From NCBI RefSeq assembly GCF_051020955.1, contig NW_027476256.1:310001-374000 (forward strand): a DNA stretch of 64,000 bases, in the 5' to 3' direction. Shown here piece by piece: positions 40,912 to 52,619 of this stretch. How positions within the stretch are numbered: position 1 is the first letter of the stretch; each line of letters starts with the position of its first letter. The position numbers and the translations under genes were made by a program. The notes under the pieces are model-generated. The model searched no databases, had not been told where the DNA came from, and saw nothing but the letters and a program-made list of their open reading frames with translations. This stretch comes from Megalopta genalis. Taxonomy: Eukaryota; Arthropoda; Insecta; Hymenoptera; Halictidae.

Positions 40912-41159
40912 CAAATCCATGCGAAACACATGATTTCGCTTCAAATCAATGCGAAGTAGGAGGCTTAGCTTCAAATACATGAGAAACAAATGATTTATCT
41001 TCAGATAATTGCGATATAAGTGATATAGCTCGAAATTCAGGCGAGACAATCGAGTTAGCTTCAAATTAATGCGAAGTAGGAGGGTTATATTCAAACCCTT
41101 GCGAAACAAATGTTTTAGCTTCAAATACTTGTGATATACATGATTCAGCTCCAAATGCA
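40912..41159 (+). repeat. Spacer segment between copies 2 and 3 of the 1650-bp unit
   Basis: About 250 bp of type 1/type 2 hybrid monomers not found in copies 1 and 2, with gcgaagtaggaggcttag, agataattgcgatataag, gctcgaaattcagg and gaggggttatattc-like words. Similar hybrid monomers occur near 34020-34080 (acatgagaaacaaatg, agataactgcgatg) and at the right edge of the window. Confidence 0.68.
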
Positions 41160-42500
41160 GGCGAAACAAACGAGTCAGCTTGAAGTCCATGCGATACACA
41201 TGATTTAGCTTCAAATCAATGCCAAGTAGGAGGCTTATCTTCAAATCCATCCGAAACAAATGGTATAGCTTCAAATACTCGTGATATACATGATTAAGCT
41301 TCAAATGCAGGCGAAACAAACGAGTAAGCTTCAAATCCAAGCGAAACACACGATCTAGCTTCAAATCAATGCGAAGTAGAAGGCTTAGCTTCAAGTCCAT
41401 GCGAAAGACATAATTTTGCTACAAATAAATGCGATGTAGAAGGCTTAGCTTCAAATCCACGCGAAACAGATGTTTTAGCTTCAAATACTTGTGATATACA
41501 TGATTCAGCTCCAAATGCAGGCGAAACAAACGAGTTAGCTTCAAATCCATGCGATACACATGATTTAGCTTCAAATCAATGCGAAATAGAATGCTTATCT
41601 TCGAATCCATGCGAAACAGATGGTTTAGCATCAAATTCTTGTTTTATACATGATTTAGCTTCAACTGCATGCGAAACAAACGAGTTAGCTTCAAATACAT
41701 TCGAAACACAAGATTTAGCCTCAAATTCATTCGATACACATGGTTCACCTTAATATTCATGCGAATCAAATGGTTTAGCTTCAAATGCTTGTGATATACA
41801 TGATTCAGCTCCAAATGCAGGCGAAACAAACGAGTTAGCTTCAAATCCATGCGATACACATGATTTAGCTTCAAGTCAATGCGAAGTAGGAGGCTTATCT
41901 TCAAATCCAGCCGAAACAAATGGTTTAGCTTCAAATACTTGTGATATACATGATTTAGCTTCAAATACAGGCGAAACAATCGAGTTAACTTCAAAACAAT
42001 GCGAACTAGAAGTCTTATCTTCAAATCCATGCGAAACAAATGGTTTAGCTTCAAATACTTGTGATATAAATGATTCAGCTTCAAATGCAGGCGAAACAAA
42101 CGAGTTAGCTTCAAATCCAAGAGAAACACATGATTTTGCTTCAAATCAATGCAAAGTAGAAGGCTTAGCTTCAAGTCCATGCGAAAGACATAATTTTGTT
42201 CAAATCAATGCGAAGTAGTAGATTTAGCTACAAATCCATACGAATCAAATGGTTTAGCTTCAAATACTTGTGATATACATGATTCAGCTTCAAATGCAGG
42301 CGAAACAAACGAGTTAGCTTCAAATCCAAGCGAAACACATGATTTTGCTTCAAATCAATGGGAAGTTCAAGGCTTAGCTTCAAATCCATGCGAAACTCAT
42401 GATTTAGCTTCAAATCAATGCGAAGTTGAAGGCTTAGCTTCAAATTCATGCAAAAAGAATGATTTAGTTTCAAATACTTCCGAATATATGTGATACAACT
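41160..42500 (+). repeat. 1650-bp unit, partial copy 3
   Basis: It joins the unit at cgagtcagcttgaagtcc (41171, matching 37901 and 39550) and follows copy 2 at offset 1621 to about 42490. There the seam reads tcaaatgctggcg instead of tcaaattgcgggcg. It differs from copies 1 and 2 at several bases (for example ccagccg for ccatccg near 41909). Confidence 0.84.
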
Positions 42501-44520
42501 TCAAATGCTGGCGAAACAAACGAGTTAGCTTCAAATCCATGCGAAACACATGATTTCGCTTCAAATCAATGCAAAGTAGAAGGCTTAGCTTCAAATCCAT
42601 TCGAAACAAATGATTTAGGTTCAGATACTTGCGATATAAGTGATATAGCTTCAAAAGCAGGCGAAACTAACGAGTTACCTTCAAATCCATTCGACACAAA
42701 TGATTTAACTTCAAATACTTGCGATATGAATGCTGTAGCTTCAAATGCAGGCGAAACAAACGAGTTAGCTTCAAATCCAAGCAAAACACATGATTAAGCT
42801 TCAAATGCATGCGAAAGGCAAGATTTAGGTTGAAATTCATGCGAAACACAGGGCTTAGATTCAAGTTCATGCGAAACAAATGATTTTGCCTCAGTTACTT
42901 GCGATATAAGTGATATAGCATCAAATGCTGGCGAAACGTAGGAGTTAGCTTCAAATCCATGCGAAACACATCATTAAGCTTCAAATGCATGCGAAAGGCA
43001 AGATTTAGGTTCAAATTCATGCGAAACACAGGGTTTAGATTCAAATTCATGCGAAACAAATGATTTAGCTTCAGATACTTGCGATATAAGTGATATAGCA
43101 TCAAATGCTGGCGAAACGACCGAGTTAGCTTCAAATCCATGCGAAACACATGATCTAGCTGCAAATCAATGCGATATAGAAGGTTTTGCTTCAAATCCAT
43201 GCGAAACAACTGATTTGGCTTCATATACTTGCGATATAAGTGATATAGATTCAAGTGCAGGCGAAACAAACGAGTTAGCTTCATATACAAGCGAAACACA
43301 TGATTTAGCTTCAAATCAATGCGATGTAGAAGGTTTAGCTTCGAATCCATGCGAAACAACTGATTTAGCTTCAAACACTCGGGATATAAGTGATATAGCT
43401 TCAAATGCAGTCGAAAAAGACGAGTAAGCTTCAAATCCATGCGAAACACAGGATTTATCTTCAAATTCATTCGAAACACATTGTTTAGCTTCAAATCCAT
43501 GCGAAACAAATAGTTTAGCTTCAAATCAATGCGAAGTAGAATGCTTCGTTTCAAATACATGCGAATCAAATGGTTTAGATTCAAATACTTGTGATATAAA
43601 TGATTTAGCTTCAAATGCAGGCAAAACAAACGAGTTAGCTTCAAATCCATGCGATACACATGATTTAGCTTCAAATCACTACGTAGTAGAAGGCTTATCT
43701 TCAAATCCATCCGAAACAAATGGTTTAGCTTGAAATACTCGTGATATACATGATTTAGCTTCAAATGCAGGCGAAACAAACGAGTTAGCATCAAATCCAC
43801 GCGAATCACATGATTTAGCTTCAAATTAATGCGAAGTAGAAGGCTTAGCATCAAGTCCAAACGAATCAAATCGTTTAGCTTCAAATACATGTGATATACA
43901 TGATTCAGCTTCAACTGCAGGCAAAACAAACGAGTTAGCTTCAAATCCGTGCGAAACACATGATTTAGCTTCAATTTCATTCGAAACACATTGTTCAGCT
44001 TCAAATCCATGCGAAACAAATAGTTTAGCTTCAAATTCCTGTTTTATACATGATTTAGCTTCAACTGCATGCGAAACAAACGAGTTAGCTTCAAATCCAT
44101 TCGAAACACATGATTTAGCCTCAAATTCATTCGTTACACATGGTTCACCTTATTATTCATGCAAATCAAATGGTTTAGCTTCAAATACTTGTGATATACA
44201 TGATTTAGCTTCAACTGCATACGAAACAAACGTGTTATCTTCAAATTCAAGCGAAACGCATGATTCAGCTTCAAATCAATGCGTAGCAGTTGGCATTGTT
44301 TCAAATCCATGCGACACGAATAGTTTAGCGTCAAATACTTGTTTTATATATGATTTAGCTTTAACTACATGCGGAACAAACGAGTTATCTTCAAATCCAA
44401 GCGAATCACATGATGTAGCCTCAAATCAATGCGAAGTAGAAGGCTTAGATTCAAATGCATGTGAAACGAATAGTTTAACTTCAAATACTTGTGAGATACA
44501 TGATGCTGCACCTGAAACAA
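42501..44520 (+). repeat. Mixed HOR block with cacagggtttag and gctggcgaaacg variants
   Basis: Left part (42640-43420) shares distinctive monomers with 58.4-59.5 and 61.2-62.3 kb: gcgatatgaatgctgtagc, gcgaaaggcaagattt, cacagggttt and gctggcgaaacgaccg. 42667-42879 corresponds to 61241-61453. Right part is type 1. The minus frame is open for 379 codons (42895-44034), passing through both HOR flavours. 43788-43930 recurs at offset 2414 (46202 onward). Confidence 0.75.
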
Positions 44521-46780
44521 ACGTGTAGGCTTCAAATTCGAGCGAGACACACGATATAGCTCCAAATCAATGCGATGTAGAAGTTTTAGCTTCAAATCCA
44601 TACGAATCAAATGATTTAGCTTCAAACACTTTGGATATAAGTGATATAGCTTCAAATGCAGACGAAACAAACGAGTTAGCTTCAGATCCATGCGAAACAC
44701 ATGATTAAGCTGCAAATAAATGCGAAGTAGAAGGTTTACATTCCAAAACCATGCGAAACACATGATTTAGCAGCAAATCAGTGTGACGTAGAAGGTATAG
44801 CTTCAAATCTATGCGAAACAAATGATTTAGCTTTAGATACTAGCGATATAAGTGATATAGATTCAAATACAGACGAATCGAACGATTTAGCTTCAAAATC
44901 CATGTGGAACAAATGATTTAGCTTGAAATCAATGCGATGTAGAAGGTTTAGCTTCAAATCCATGCGATACAAATGGTTTAGCTTCTAATACTTATGATAT
45001 ACATGATTTAGCTTCAACTGCTTGCGAAACAGACTAGTTAGCTTCAAATCCAATCGAAACACATGATTTAGCTTAATATTCATGCGAAACAGATTCAGAC
45101 TCTTGTGATAAGCATGATTTAGATTCAACTGCATGCGAAACAAACGAGTTAGCTTCAAATACAAGCGAAACACATGATTTAGATTCAAATTCGTGCGAAG
45201 TAGAAGGCTTAGCTTCAAATATGTGGGAATCAAATGGTTTCGCTTCAAATAATTGTGATATACATAATTTAGCTTCAACTGCAAGCGAAGCAAACGAGTT
45301 AGCTTCAAATCCAAGAGAAACACATGAATTATCTTCAAATCAATGCGAAGTAGAAGGCTTATATTCGAATCGATGCGAATCAAATGGTTTAGCTTCAAAT
45401 ACCTGTGATATACATGATTTAGCTTCAAATGAAGGCGAAACAATAGAGTTAGCTTGAAATCCATGCGAAACACTTGATTTAGTTTCAAATTCATTCCAAA
45501 CACATTGTTTAGCTTCAAATCCATGCGCAACAAATAGTTTAGCTTCAAATTCTTGTTTTATACATGATTTGACTTCAACTGCATGCGAAACAAAAGAGTT
45601 AGCTTCAAATCCATGCGAAACACATGATTTAGCTTCAAATCAATGCTAAGTAGAAGGCTTAGTTTCAAATCCATGACAAACATATTGTTTAGCTTCAAAT
45701 ATTTGTGATATACATGATTTAGCTTTAACTGCATATGAAACAGACGTATTAGCTTCAAATCCAAGCGAAACACTTGATTTAGCCTCAAATTCATTCGATA
45801 CACATGGTTCACCTTAATATTCATGCGAATCAAATGGTTCAGCTTCAAATACTTGTGATAAACATGATTTAGCTTCAACTGCAGGCGAAACAATCGAGTT
45901 AGCTTCATATCCATGCGAAACACATGATTTAGCTTCAAATCAAGGCGAAGTAGAATGCTTAGCTTCAAATACATGCGAATCAAACGGTTTAGCTTCAAAT
46001 ACATGTGATATACATGATTCAGCTTCAACTGCAGGCAAAACAAACGAGTTAGCTTCAAATCCGTGCGAAACACATGATTTAGCTTCAAATTTATGCGAAG
46101 TATAAGTCTTATCTTCGAATCCATGCGAAACAAATGGTTTAGCTTCAAATACTTGTGATATACATGATATAGCTTCAACTGCATGCGAAACAAACGAGTT
46201 AGCATCAAATCCACGCGAATCACATGATTTAGCTTCAAATTAATGCGAAGTAGAAGGCTTAGCATCAAGTCCAAACGAATCAAATGGTTTAGCTTCAAAT
46301 ACATGTGATATACATGATTCAGCTTCAACTGCATGCGACAGAAACGAGTTAGCTTCAAATCCAAGCGAAACACATGATTTAGCTTCAAATCAATGCGAAG
46401 TAAAAGGCTTATCTTCGAATCCGTGCGAAACAAACGGTTTAGCTTCAAATACTTGTGATATAAGTGATATAGCTTCAACTGCATGCGAAACAAACGAGTT
46501 AGCTTCAAATCCATGCGAAACACATGATTTAGCTTCAAATCAATGCGAAGTAGAAGGATTGTCTTCGAATCCGTGCGAAACAAATAGTTTAGCTTCAAAT
46601 ACTTGTGATATACATAATTTAGATTCAAATGCAGGCGAAACACATGTTTTAGCATCAAATCAATGCGATGTAGAAGGCTTTGCTTCAAATCCAAGCGAAT
46701 CAAATGGTTTAGCTTCAAATACTTTGATATACATGATTTACCTTCAACTGCATGCGAATCAAACGAGTTAGCTTCAAATC
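44521..46780 (+). repeat. Short type 2 insert followed by a long type 1 block
   Basis: 44540-44980 is type 2 and includes ttccaaaaccatgcg and cttcaaaatccatgtgg (extra-base monomers). From 44985 to 46780 type 1 pentamers dominate. The cacgatatagctcc word at 44549 recurs at 62710. 46350-46730 is a near copy of 26090-26470. A one-base-short D monomer (aatactttgatatac, near 46719) shifts frames at the right end. Confidence 0.75.
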
Positions 46781-46877
46781 CATGCGAAACAAATGATTTA
46801 GCATCAGATACTTGCGATATAACTGACATAGCTTCAAATGCAGGGGAAACAAACGAGTTAGCATAAAATCCATGCAA
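45558..46877 (-). other. Longest open frame of the window (439 codons), incidental
   Basis: Residues 1 to about 50 are in one register (FEANSFVSPAFEA type). At the one-base-short monomer near 46725 the reading slides into the other open minus register (HVFRMDLKLN, HVYHKYLKLN) for the rest. A frame that crosses an indel and stays open is what a stop-poor repeat gives in any register; a protein under selection would not switch repeat type. In the consensus only 2 of the 90 single-base changes make a stop in the LKLN register, against 6 in the plus frame and 7 in the FEAK register, which accounts for its length. No signal peptide or known domain is seen. Confidence 0.2.
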
Positions 46878-47440
46878 AACACATGATTTAGCTTCAACTC
46901 AATGCGATGTAGAAGGTTTAGCTTCGAATCCATGCAAAACAAATGATTTAGCATCAGATACTTGCGATGTAACTGATATAGCATCAAATGCAGGGGAAAC
47001 AAACGAGTTAGCATAAAATCCATGCTAAACACATGATTTAGCTTCAAATCAATGCGATGTAGGAGGTTTGTCAACAAATCCATGCGAAACAAATGATTTA
47101 GCCTCAGATACTTGCGATGTAACTGATATAGCATCAAATGCAGGGGAAACAAAAGAGTTAGCATAAAATCCATGCTAAACACATGATTTATCTACAAATC
47201 AATTCGAAGTAGAAGGATTAGCTTCAAATCCATACGAAACAGATGGTTTAGCTACAAATGCTTAGGATATACGTTATTTAGATCCATCTGCATGCGCAAC
47301 AAACGAGTTAGCTTCAAATCCATGCGAAACAAATGATTTAGAAGCAAATCAATGCGATGTAGAAGGTTTAGCTACAACTCCATGCGAAACACATGATTTA
47401 GCTTCAAATGAATGCAATGTAGAAGGTTTAGCATCAAAAC
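46781..47440 (+). repeat. Type 2 HORs with strict 150-bp period
   Basis: The marker gcataaaatccatgc starts at 46861, 47011 and 47161, three consecutive 150-bp HORs, each with gcatcagatacttgcgat and gcaggggaaacaaacg. The right part (from about 47191: tctacaaatcaattcg, aatgcttaggatatacg) recurs at 49470 (offset 2279). Confidence 0.82.
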
Positions 47441-48220
47441 CATGCGAAACCAATGATTTAGCTTCAGATACTTGCGATATAAGTGATATAGCTTCAACTG
47501 CATGCGAAACAAACGAGTTAGCTTCAAATCCAAGCGAAACTAATGATTTAGCATCATATAATTGTGATATAAGTGATATAGCTTCAAATGCAAGGGAAAC
47601 AAACGAGTTAGCTTCAAATCCGTGCAAAACACATGATTTAACAGCAAAAAAATGCGATGTCGAAGGTTTAGCTTCAAATCCATGCGAAACCAATGATTTC
47701 GCTTCAGATACTTGCGATATATGTGATATAGCTTCAACTGCATGCGAAACAAACGAGTTAGCTTCAAATCCAAGCGAAACTAATGATTTAGCATCATATA
47801 ATTGTGATATAAGTGATATAGCTTCAAATGCAAGGGAAACAAACGAGTTAGCTTCAAATCCGTGCAAAACACATGATTTAACAGCAAAAAAATGCGATGT
47901 CGATGGTTTATCTTCAAATCCATGCGAAACAAATGATTTAGCTTCAGATACTTGCGATATATGTGATATAGCTTCAACTGCATGCGAAACAAACGAGTTA
48001 GCTTCAAATCCAAGCGAAACTAATGATTTAGCATCATATAATTGTGATATAAGTGATATAGCTTCAAATGCAAGGGAAACAAACGAGTTAGCTTCAAATC
48101 TGTGCAAAACACATGATTTAACAGCAAAAAAATGCGATGTCGAAGGTTTAGCTTCAAATCCATGCGAAACCAATGATTTAGCTTCAGATACTTGCGATAT
48201 ATGTGATATAGCTTCAGCTG
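47441..48220 (+). repeat. 240-bp tandem triplication (eight monomers)
   Basis: Units start at 47521, 47761 and 48001 with gcttcaaatccaagcg followed by aaactaatgattta. Each contains atcatataattgtgat, gcaagggaaac and the slipped word agcaaaaaaatgcgatgtcg. The 60 bp before 47521 equal the end of each unit, so the array holds about 3.25 copies. Eight monomers do not fit the pentamer, so each 240-bp unit carries five plus three monomers. A 274-codon minus frame (47349-48173) spans it in the FEAK register. Confidence 0.9.
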
Positions 48221-49770
48221 CATGCGAAACAAACGAGCTAGCCTCAATACCATGGAAGACACATGATTAAGTTTCAAATCAATGCTGCGTGGCAGGTTTA
48301 GCTTGAAATGCATGCGACACAAATGATTTAGCTTCAGATATTTGCGATATAAGTGACATAGCTTCAAATGCAGACGAAACAGATTAGTTAGCTTCAAATC
48401 CATGCGAAACAAATGATTTAGGGTCACATACTTTCGATTCATGATATAGCTTCAAATGCAGGAGAAACAAACGAGTTAGCTTCAAATCCATGCGAAACAA
48501 ACGATTTAGCTTCAAATCAATGCGAAGTAGAGGGTTTAGCTCCGAATGCATGCGAAACAACTGATTTAGCTTCAAACACTCGGGATATAAGTGATATAGC
48601 TTCAAATGCAGACGAAACAGACGAGTAAGCTTCAAACCCATGCGGAAAACATGATTGAGCTTAAAATTCATGAGATTTAGAAGGTTTAGCTTCAAACACT
48701 TGGGATATAAGAGATGTAGCTTCATATGCAGACGAAACAAACGAGTTAGCTTCAAATCCATGCGAAACACATGATTTAGCTGCAAATCAATGCAATGAAG
48801 AAGGTTTAGCTTCAAATCCATGGGAAACAAATGATTTATCTTCAGACACTAGCGATATAAGTGATATTATTTCAAGTGCAGACGAAACAAACGAGTAAGA
48901 TTCAAATCCATGCGAAACAAATGATTTAGAAGCAAATCAATGCGATGTAGAAGGTTTAGCATCAAATCCATGCGAAACCAATGATTTAGCTTCAGATACT
49001 TGCGATATAAGTGATATAGATTCAAATGCAGACGAAACAAACGAGATAGCTTCAAATCAATGCGACACAAATGATTTAGCTTCAGATACTTGCGATATAA
49101 GTGATATAGCTTCAAATGCAGACGAAACAAACGAGTTAACTTCATATCCAAGCGAAACACATGATTTATCGTCAAATTAATGCGATGTAGAAGGTTTAGC
49201 TTCAAATCCATGTGAATCAAGTGATTTAGCATCAGATACTTGCGATGTAACTGATATAGCATCAAATGCAGGGGAAACAAACGAGTTAGCATAAAATCCA
49301 TGCTAAACACATGACTTAGCTTCAAATCAATGCGATGTAGAAGGTTTAGCTTCAAATCCATACGAAACAAATGATTTAGGTTCAGATACTTGCGATATAA
49401 GTGATATAGCTTCAAATGTAGGGAACACAAAAGAATTAGCTTCAAAATCCATGCGATACACATGATTTATCTACAAATCAATTCGAAGTAGAAGGATTAG
49501 CTTCAAATCCATACGAAACAGATGGTTTAGCTACAAATGCTTAGGATATACGTTATTTAGATCCATCTGCATGCGCAACAAACGAGTTAGCTTCAAATCC
49601 ATGCGAAACAAATGATTTAGAAGCAAATCAATGCGATGTAGAAGGTTTAGCTACAACTCCATGCGAAACACATGATTTAGCTTCAAATGAATGCGATGTA
49701 GAAGGTTTAACATCAAATCCATGCGAAACCAATGATTTAGCTTCAGATACTTGCGATATAAGTGATATAG
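48221..49770 (+). repeat. Type 2 HOR block
   Basis: Mostly type 2. It includes the marker tcacatactttcgattc near 48422, a one-monomer-short region near 48660-48720, and gcataaaatccatgctaaac at 49291. From 49441 (cttcaaaatccatgcg) it follows the 47.19 kb material. Nothing but monomers is seen. Confidence 0.75.
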
Positions 49771-50700
49771 CTTGAAATGCAGACGAAACAAACGAGATAG
49801 CATCAAATCAATGCGACACAAATGATTTAGTTTCAGATACTTGCGATATATGTGATATAGCTTCCAATGCACGGGAAACAAACGAGTTAGCTTCAAATCC
49901 ATGCGAAACACATGATTTAGCTGCAAATCAATGCGATGTAGAAGGTATAGCTTCAAGTCAAAGCGAAACACATGATTAAGCTTCAATACAAAGCGATGTA
50001 GAAGGTTTAGCTTCAAATCCACACGAAACAAATGATTTAGGTTCAGATACTTGCGATATAAGTGTTATAGCTTCAAATGCAGACGAAACAAACGAGTTAG
50101 CTTCATATCCAAGCGAAACACATGACTTATCGTCAAATCAATGCGATGTAGAAGGTTTAGCTTCAAATCCATGCGAAACAAATGATTTAGCTTCAAACAC
50201 TTGGGATATAAGTGATATACCTTCAAATGCAGACGAAACAAACGAGTTAGCTTCAAATTCTTGCGAAACACATGATTTAGATGCAAATCACTGCGATGTA
50301 GAAGGTTTAGCTTCAAATCCATGCGAATCAAGTGATTTAGCATCAGTTACTTGCGATATTAGTGACATAGCGTCAAATGCAGGGGAAGCAAACGAGTTAG
50401 CATAAGATCCATGCAAAACAGATGATTTGGCTTCAAATCAATGCGATGTAGAAGGTTTAGCTTCAAATCCAAGCGAAACAAATGATTTAGTTTCAAACAC
50501 TTGTGATATAAGTGATATAGCTGCAAATGCAGACGAATCAAACGGGGTAGCTTCAAAATCCATGCGATACATATCTTTTAGTTTCAAATCGATACGATGT
50601 AGAAGGTTTAGCTTCAAATCCATGCGAAACAAATGATTTAGCATCAGATACTTGCGATATAACTGACATAGCTTCAAATGCAGGGGAAACAAACGAGTTA
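49771..50700 (+). repeat. Type 2 block that seeds the nested 1919/2220-bp duplications
   Basis: About 49778-50400 recurs at 51998-52620 (offset 2220, 74 monomers) and again at 53917-54539. About 50401-50868 recurs at 54540-55007 (offset 4139). Marker words are gcttcaatacaaagcgatg (49980), gcataagatccatgc (50401) and cttcaaaatccatgcgatac (50552, an extra-base monomer). Confidence 0.8.
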
Positions 50701-52619
50701 GCATAAAATCCATGCAAAACACATGATTTAGCTTCAACTCAATGCGATGTAGAAGGTTTATCTTCGAATCCATGCAAAACAAATGATTTAGCATCAGATA
50801 CTTGCGATGTAACTGATATAGCATCAAATGCAGGGGAAACAAACGAGTTAGCATAAAATCCATGCTAACCACATGATTTAGCTTCAAATCAATGCTATGT
50901 AAAAGGTTTAGCTTCAACTCCATGCGACACAAATGATTTGGCTTCAAATCCTTACGATATAAATTATATAGTTTCAAATGCAGGGGAAACAAACGAGTTA
51001 GCAGCAAATCCATGCAAAACACATGATTGAGCTTCAAATCAATGCTATGTAGAAGGTTCAGCTACAAATCCATGCGTCAAATACGGTTTAACTTCAGTTG
51101 CTTGGGATATAAGTGATATAGCTTCAAATGGAGACGAAACAAACGAGTTAGCTTCAAATCCATGCGAAACACATGATTTAGCAGCAAATCAATGCGATGT
51201 AGAATGCTTAGCTTCAAACCCACGCGAAACAAATGATTTAGGGTCACATACTTTCGATTTGTGATATAGCTTCAAATGCAGGAGAAACAAACGAGTTAGC
51301 TCCAAATCCATGCGAAACAAACGATTTAGCTTCAAATCAATGCGAAGTAGAAGATTTAGATTCGAATCCATGCGACACACATGATTTAGCATCAAATACT
51401 TGCGATATAAGTCATATAGCTTCAACTGCATGCGAATCAAACGAGTTAGCTTCAAATCCAAGCGAAGCACATGATTTAGCTTCAAATCCAAGCGAAACAC
51501 ATGATTTAACTTCAAATTCATGCGAAGTAGAAGGCTTAGCTTCACATCCATGCGAATCGAATGATTTAGCTTCAAATACTTGTTTTATACACGTTTTAGC
51601 TACAACTGCATTCGAAACAAACGAGTTAGTTACAAAACAATGCAAAAAAACATGATTTACCTTCAAATCAATGCGAAGCAGAAGGCTTAGATTCAAATCT
51701 ATGCCAATCAAACGGTTTAGCTTCAAATACTTGTGATATACAAGATTTAGCTTGAAGTGCTTGCGAAACAAACGAGTTAACTTCAAATTCAAGCGAAACA
51801 CATGGTTTAGCTTCAAATCAATGCGAAGTAGAAGGCTTAGCATCAAATGCATGCGAAACAAATGATTTAGGTTCAGATACTTGCGATATACGTGATATAG
51901 ATTCAACTGCAGGCGAAACAAACGAGTTAGCTTCATATACAAGCGAAACCAATGATTTAGCTTTAGATAATTGCGATATAAGTGATATAGCTTCAAATGC
52001 AGACGAAACAAACGAGATAGCATCAAATCAATGCGACACAAATGATTTAGCTTCAGATACTTGCGATATAAGTGATATAGCTTCCAATGCACGGGAAACA
52101 AACGAGTTAGCTTCAAATCCATGCGAAACACATGATTTAGCTGCAAATCAATGCGATGTAGAAGGTATAGCTTCAAGTCAAAGCGAAACACATGATTAAG
52201 CTTCAATACAAAGCGATGTAGAAGGTTTAGCTTCAAATCCATACGAAACAAATGATTTAGGTTCAGATACTTGCGATATAAGTGTTATAGCTTCAAATGC
52301 AGACGAAACAAACGAGTTAGCTTCATATCCAAGCGAAACACATGATTTATCGTCAAATCAATGCGATGTAGAAGGTTTAGCTTCAAATCCATGCGAAACA
52401 AATGATTTAGCTTCAAACACTTGGGATATAAGTGATATACCTTCAAATGCAGACCAAACAAACGAGTTAGCTTCAAATTCTTGCGAAACACATGATTTAG
52501 ATGCAAATCACTGCGATGTAGAAGGTTTAGCTTCAAATCCATGCGAATCAAGTGATTTAGCATCAGTTACTTGCGATATTAGTGACATAGCTTCAAATGC
52601 AGGGGAAGCAAACGAGTTA
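50701..52619 (+). repeat. 1919-bp unit, copy 1
   Basis: The unit is 64 monomers less one base. It runs from gcataaaatccatgcaaaac (50701) through type 2, the marker tcacatactttcgattt (51242), a type 1 island at about 51300-51960 and back to type 2. It contains slipped monomers such as acaatgcaaaaaaacatg (51640). The minus frame is open for 279 codons at 51412-52251. Confidence 0.86.

Noticed and set aside
45558..46877. A 439-codon minus-strand gene for a basic LKLN / HVFRMDLKLN repeat protein
   Set aside because: The frame switches repeat register at a one-base deletion, has no non-repeat domain, and is expected from a stop-poor 30-bp monomer.
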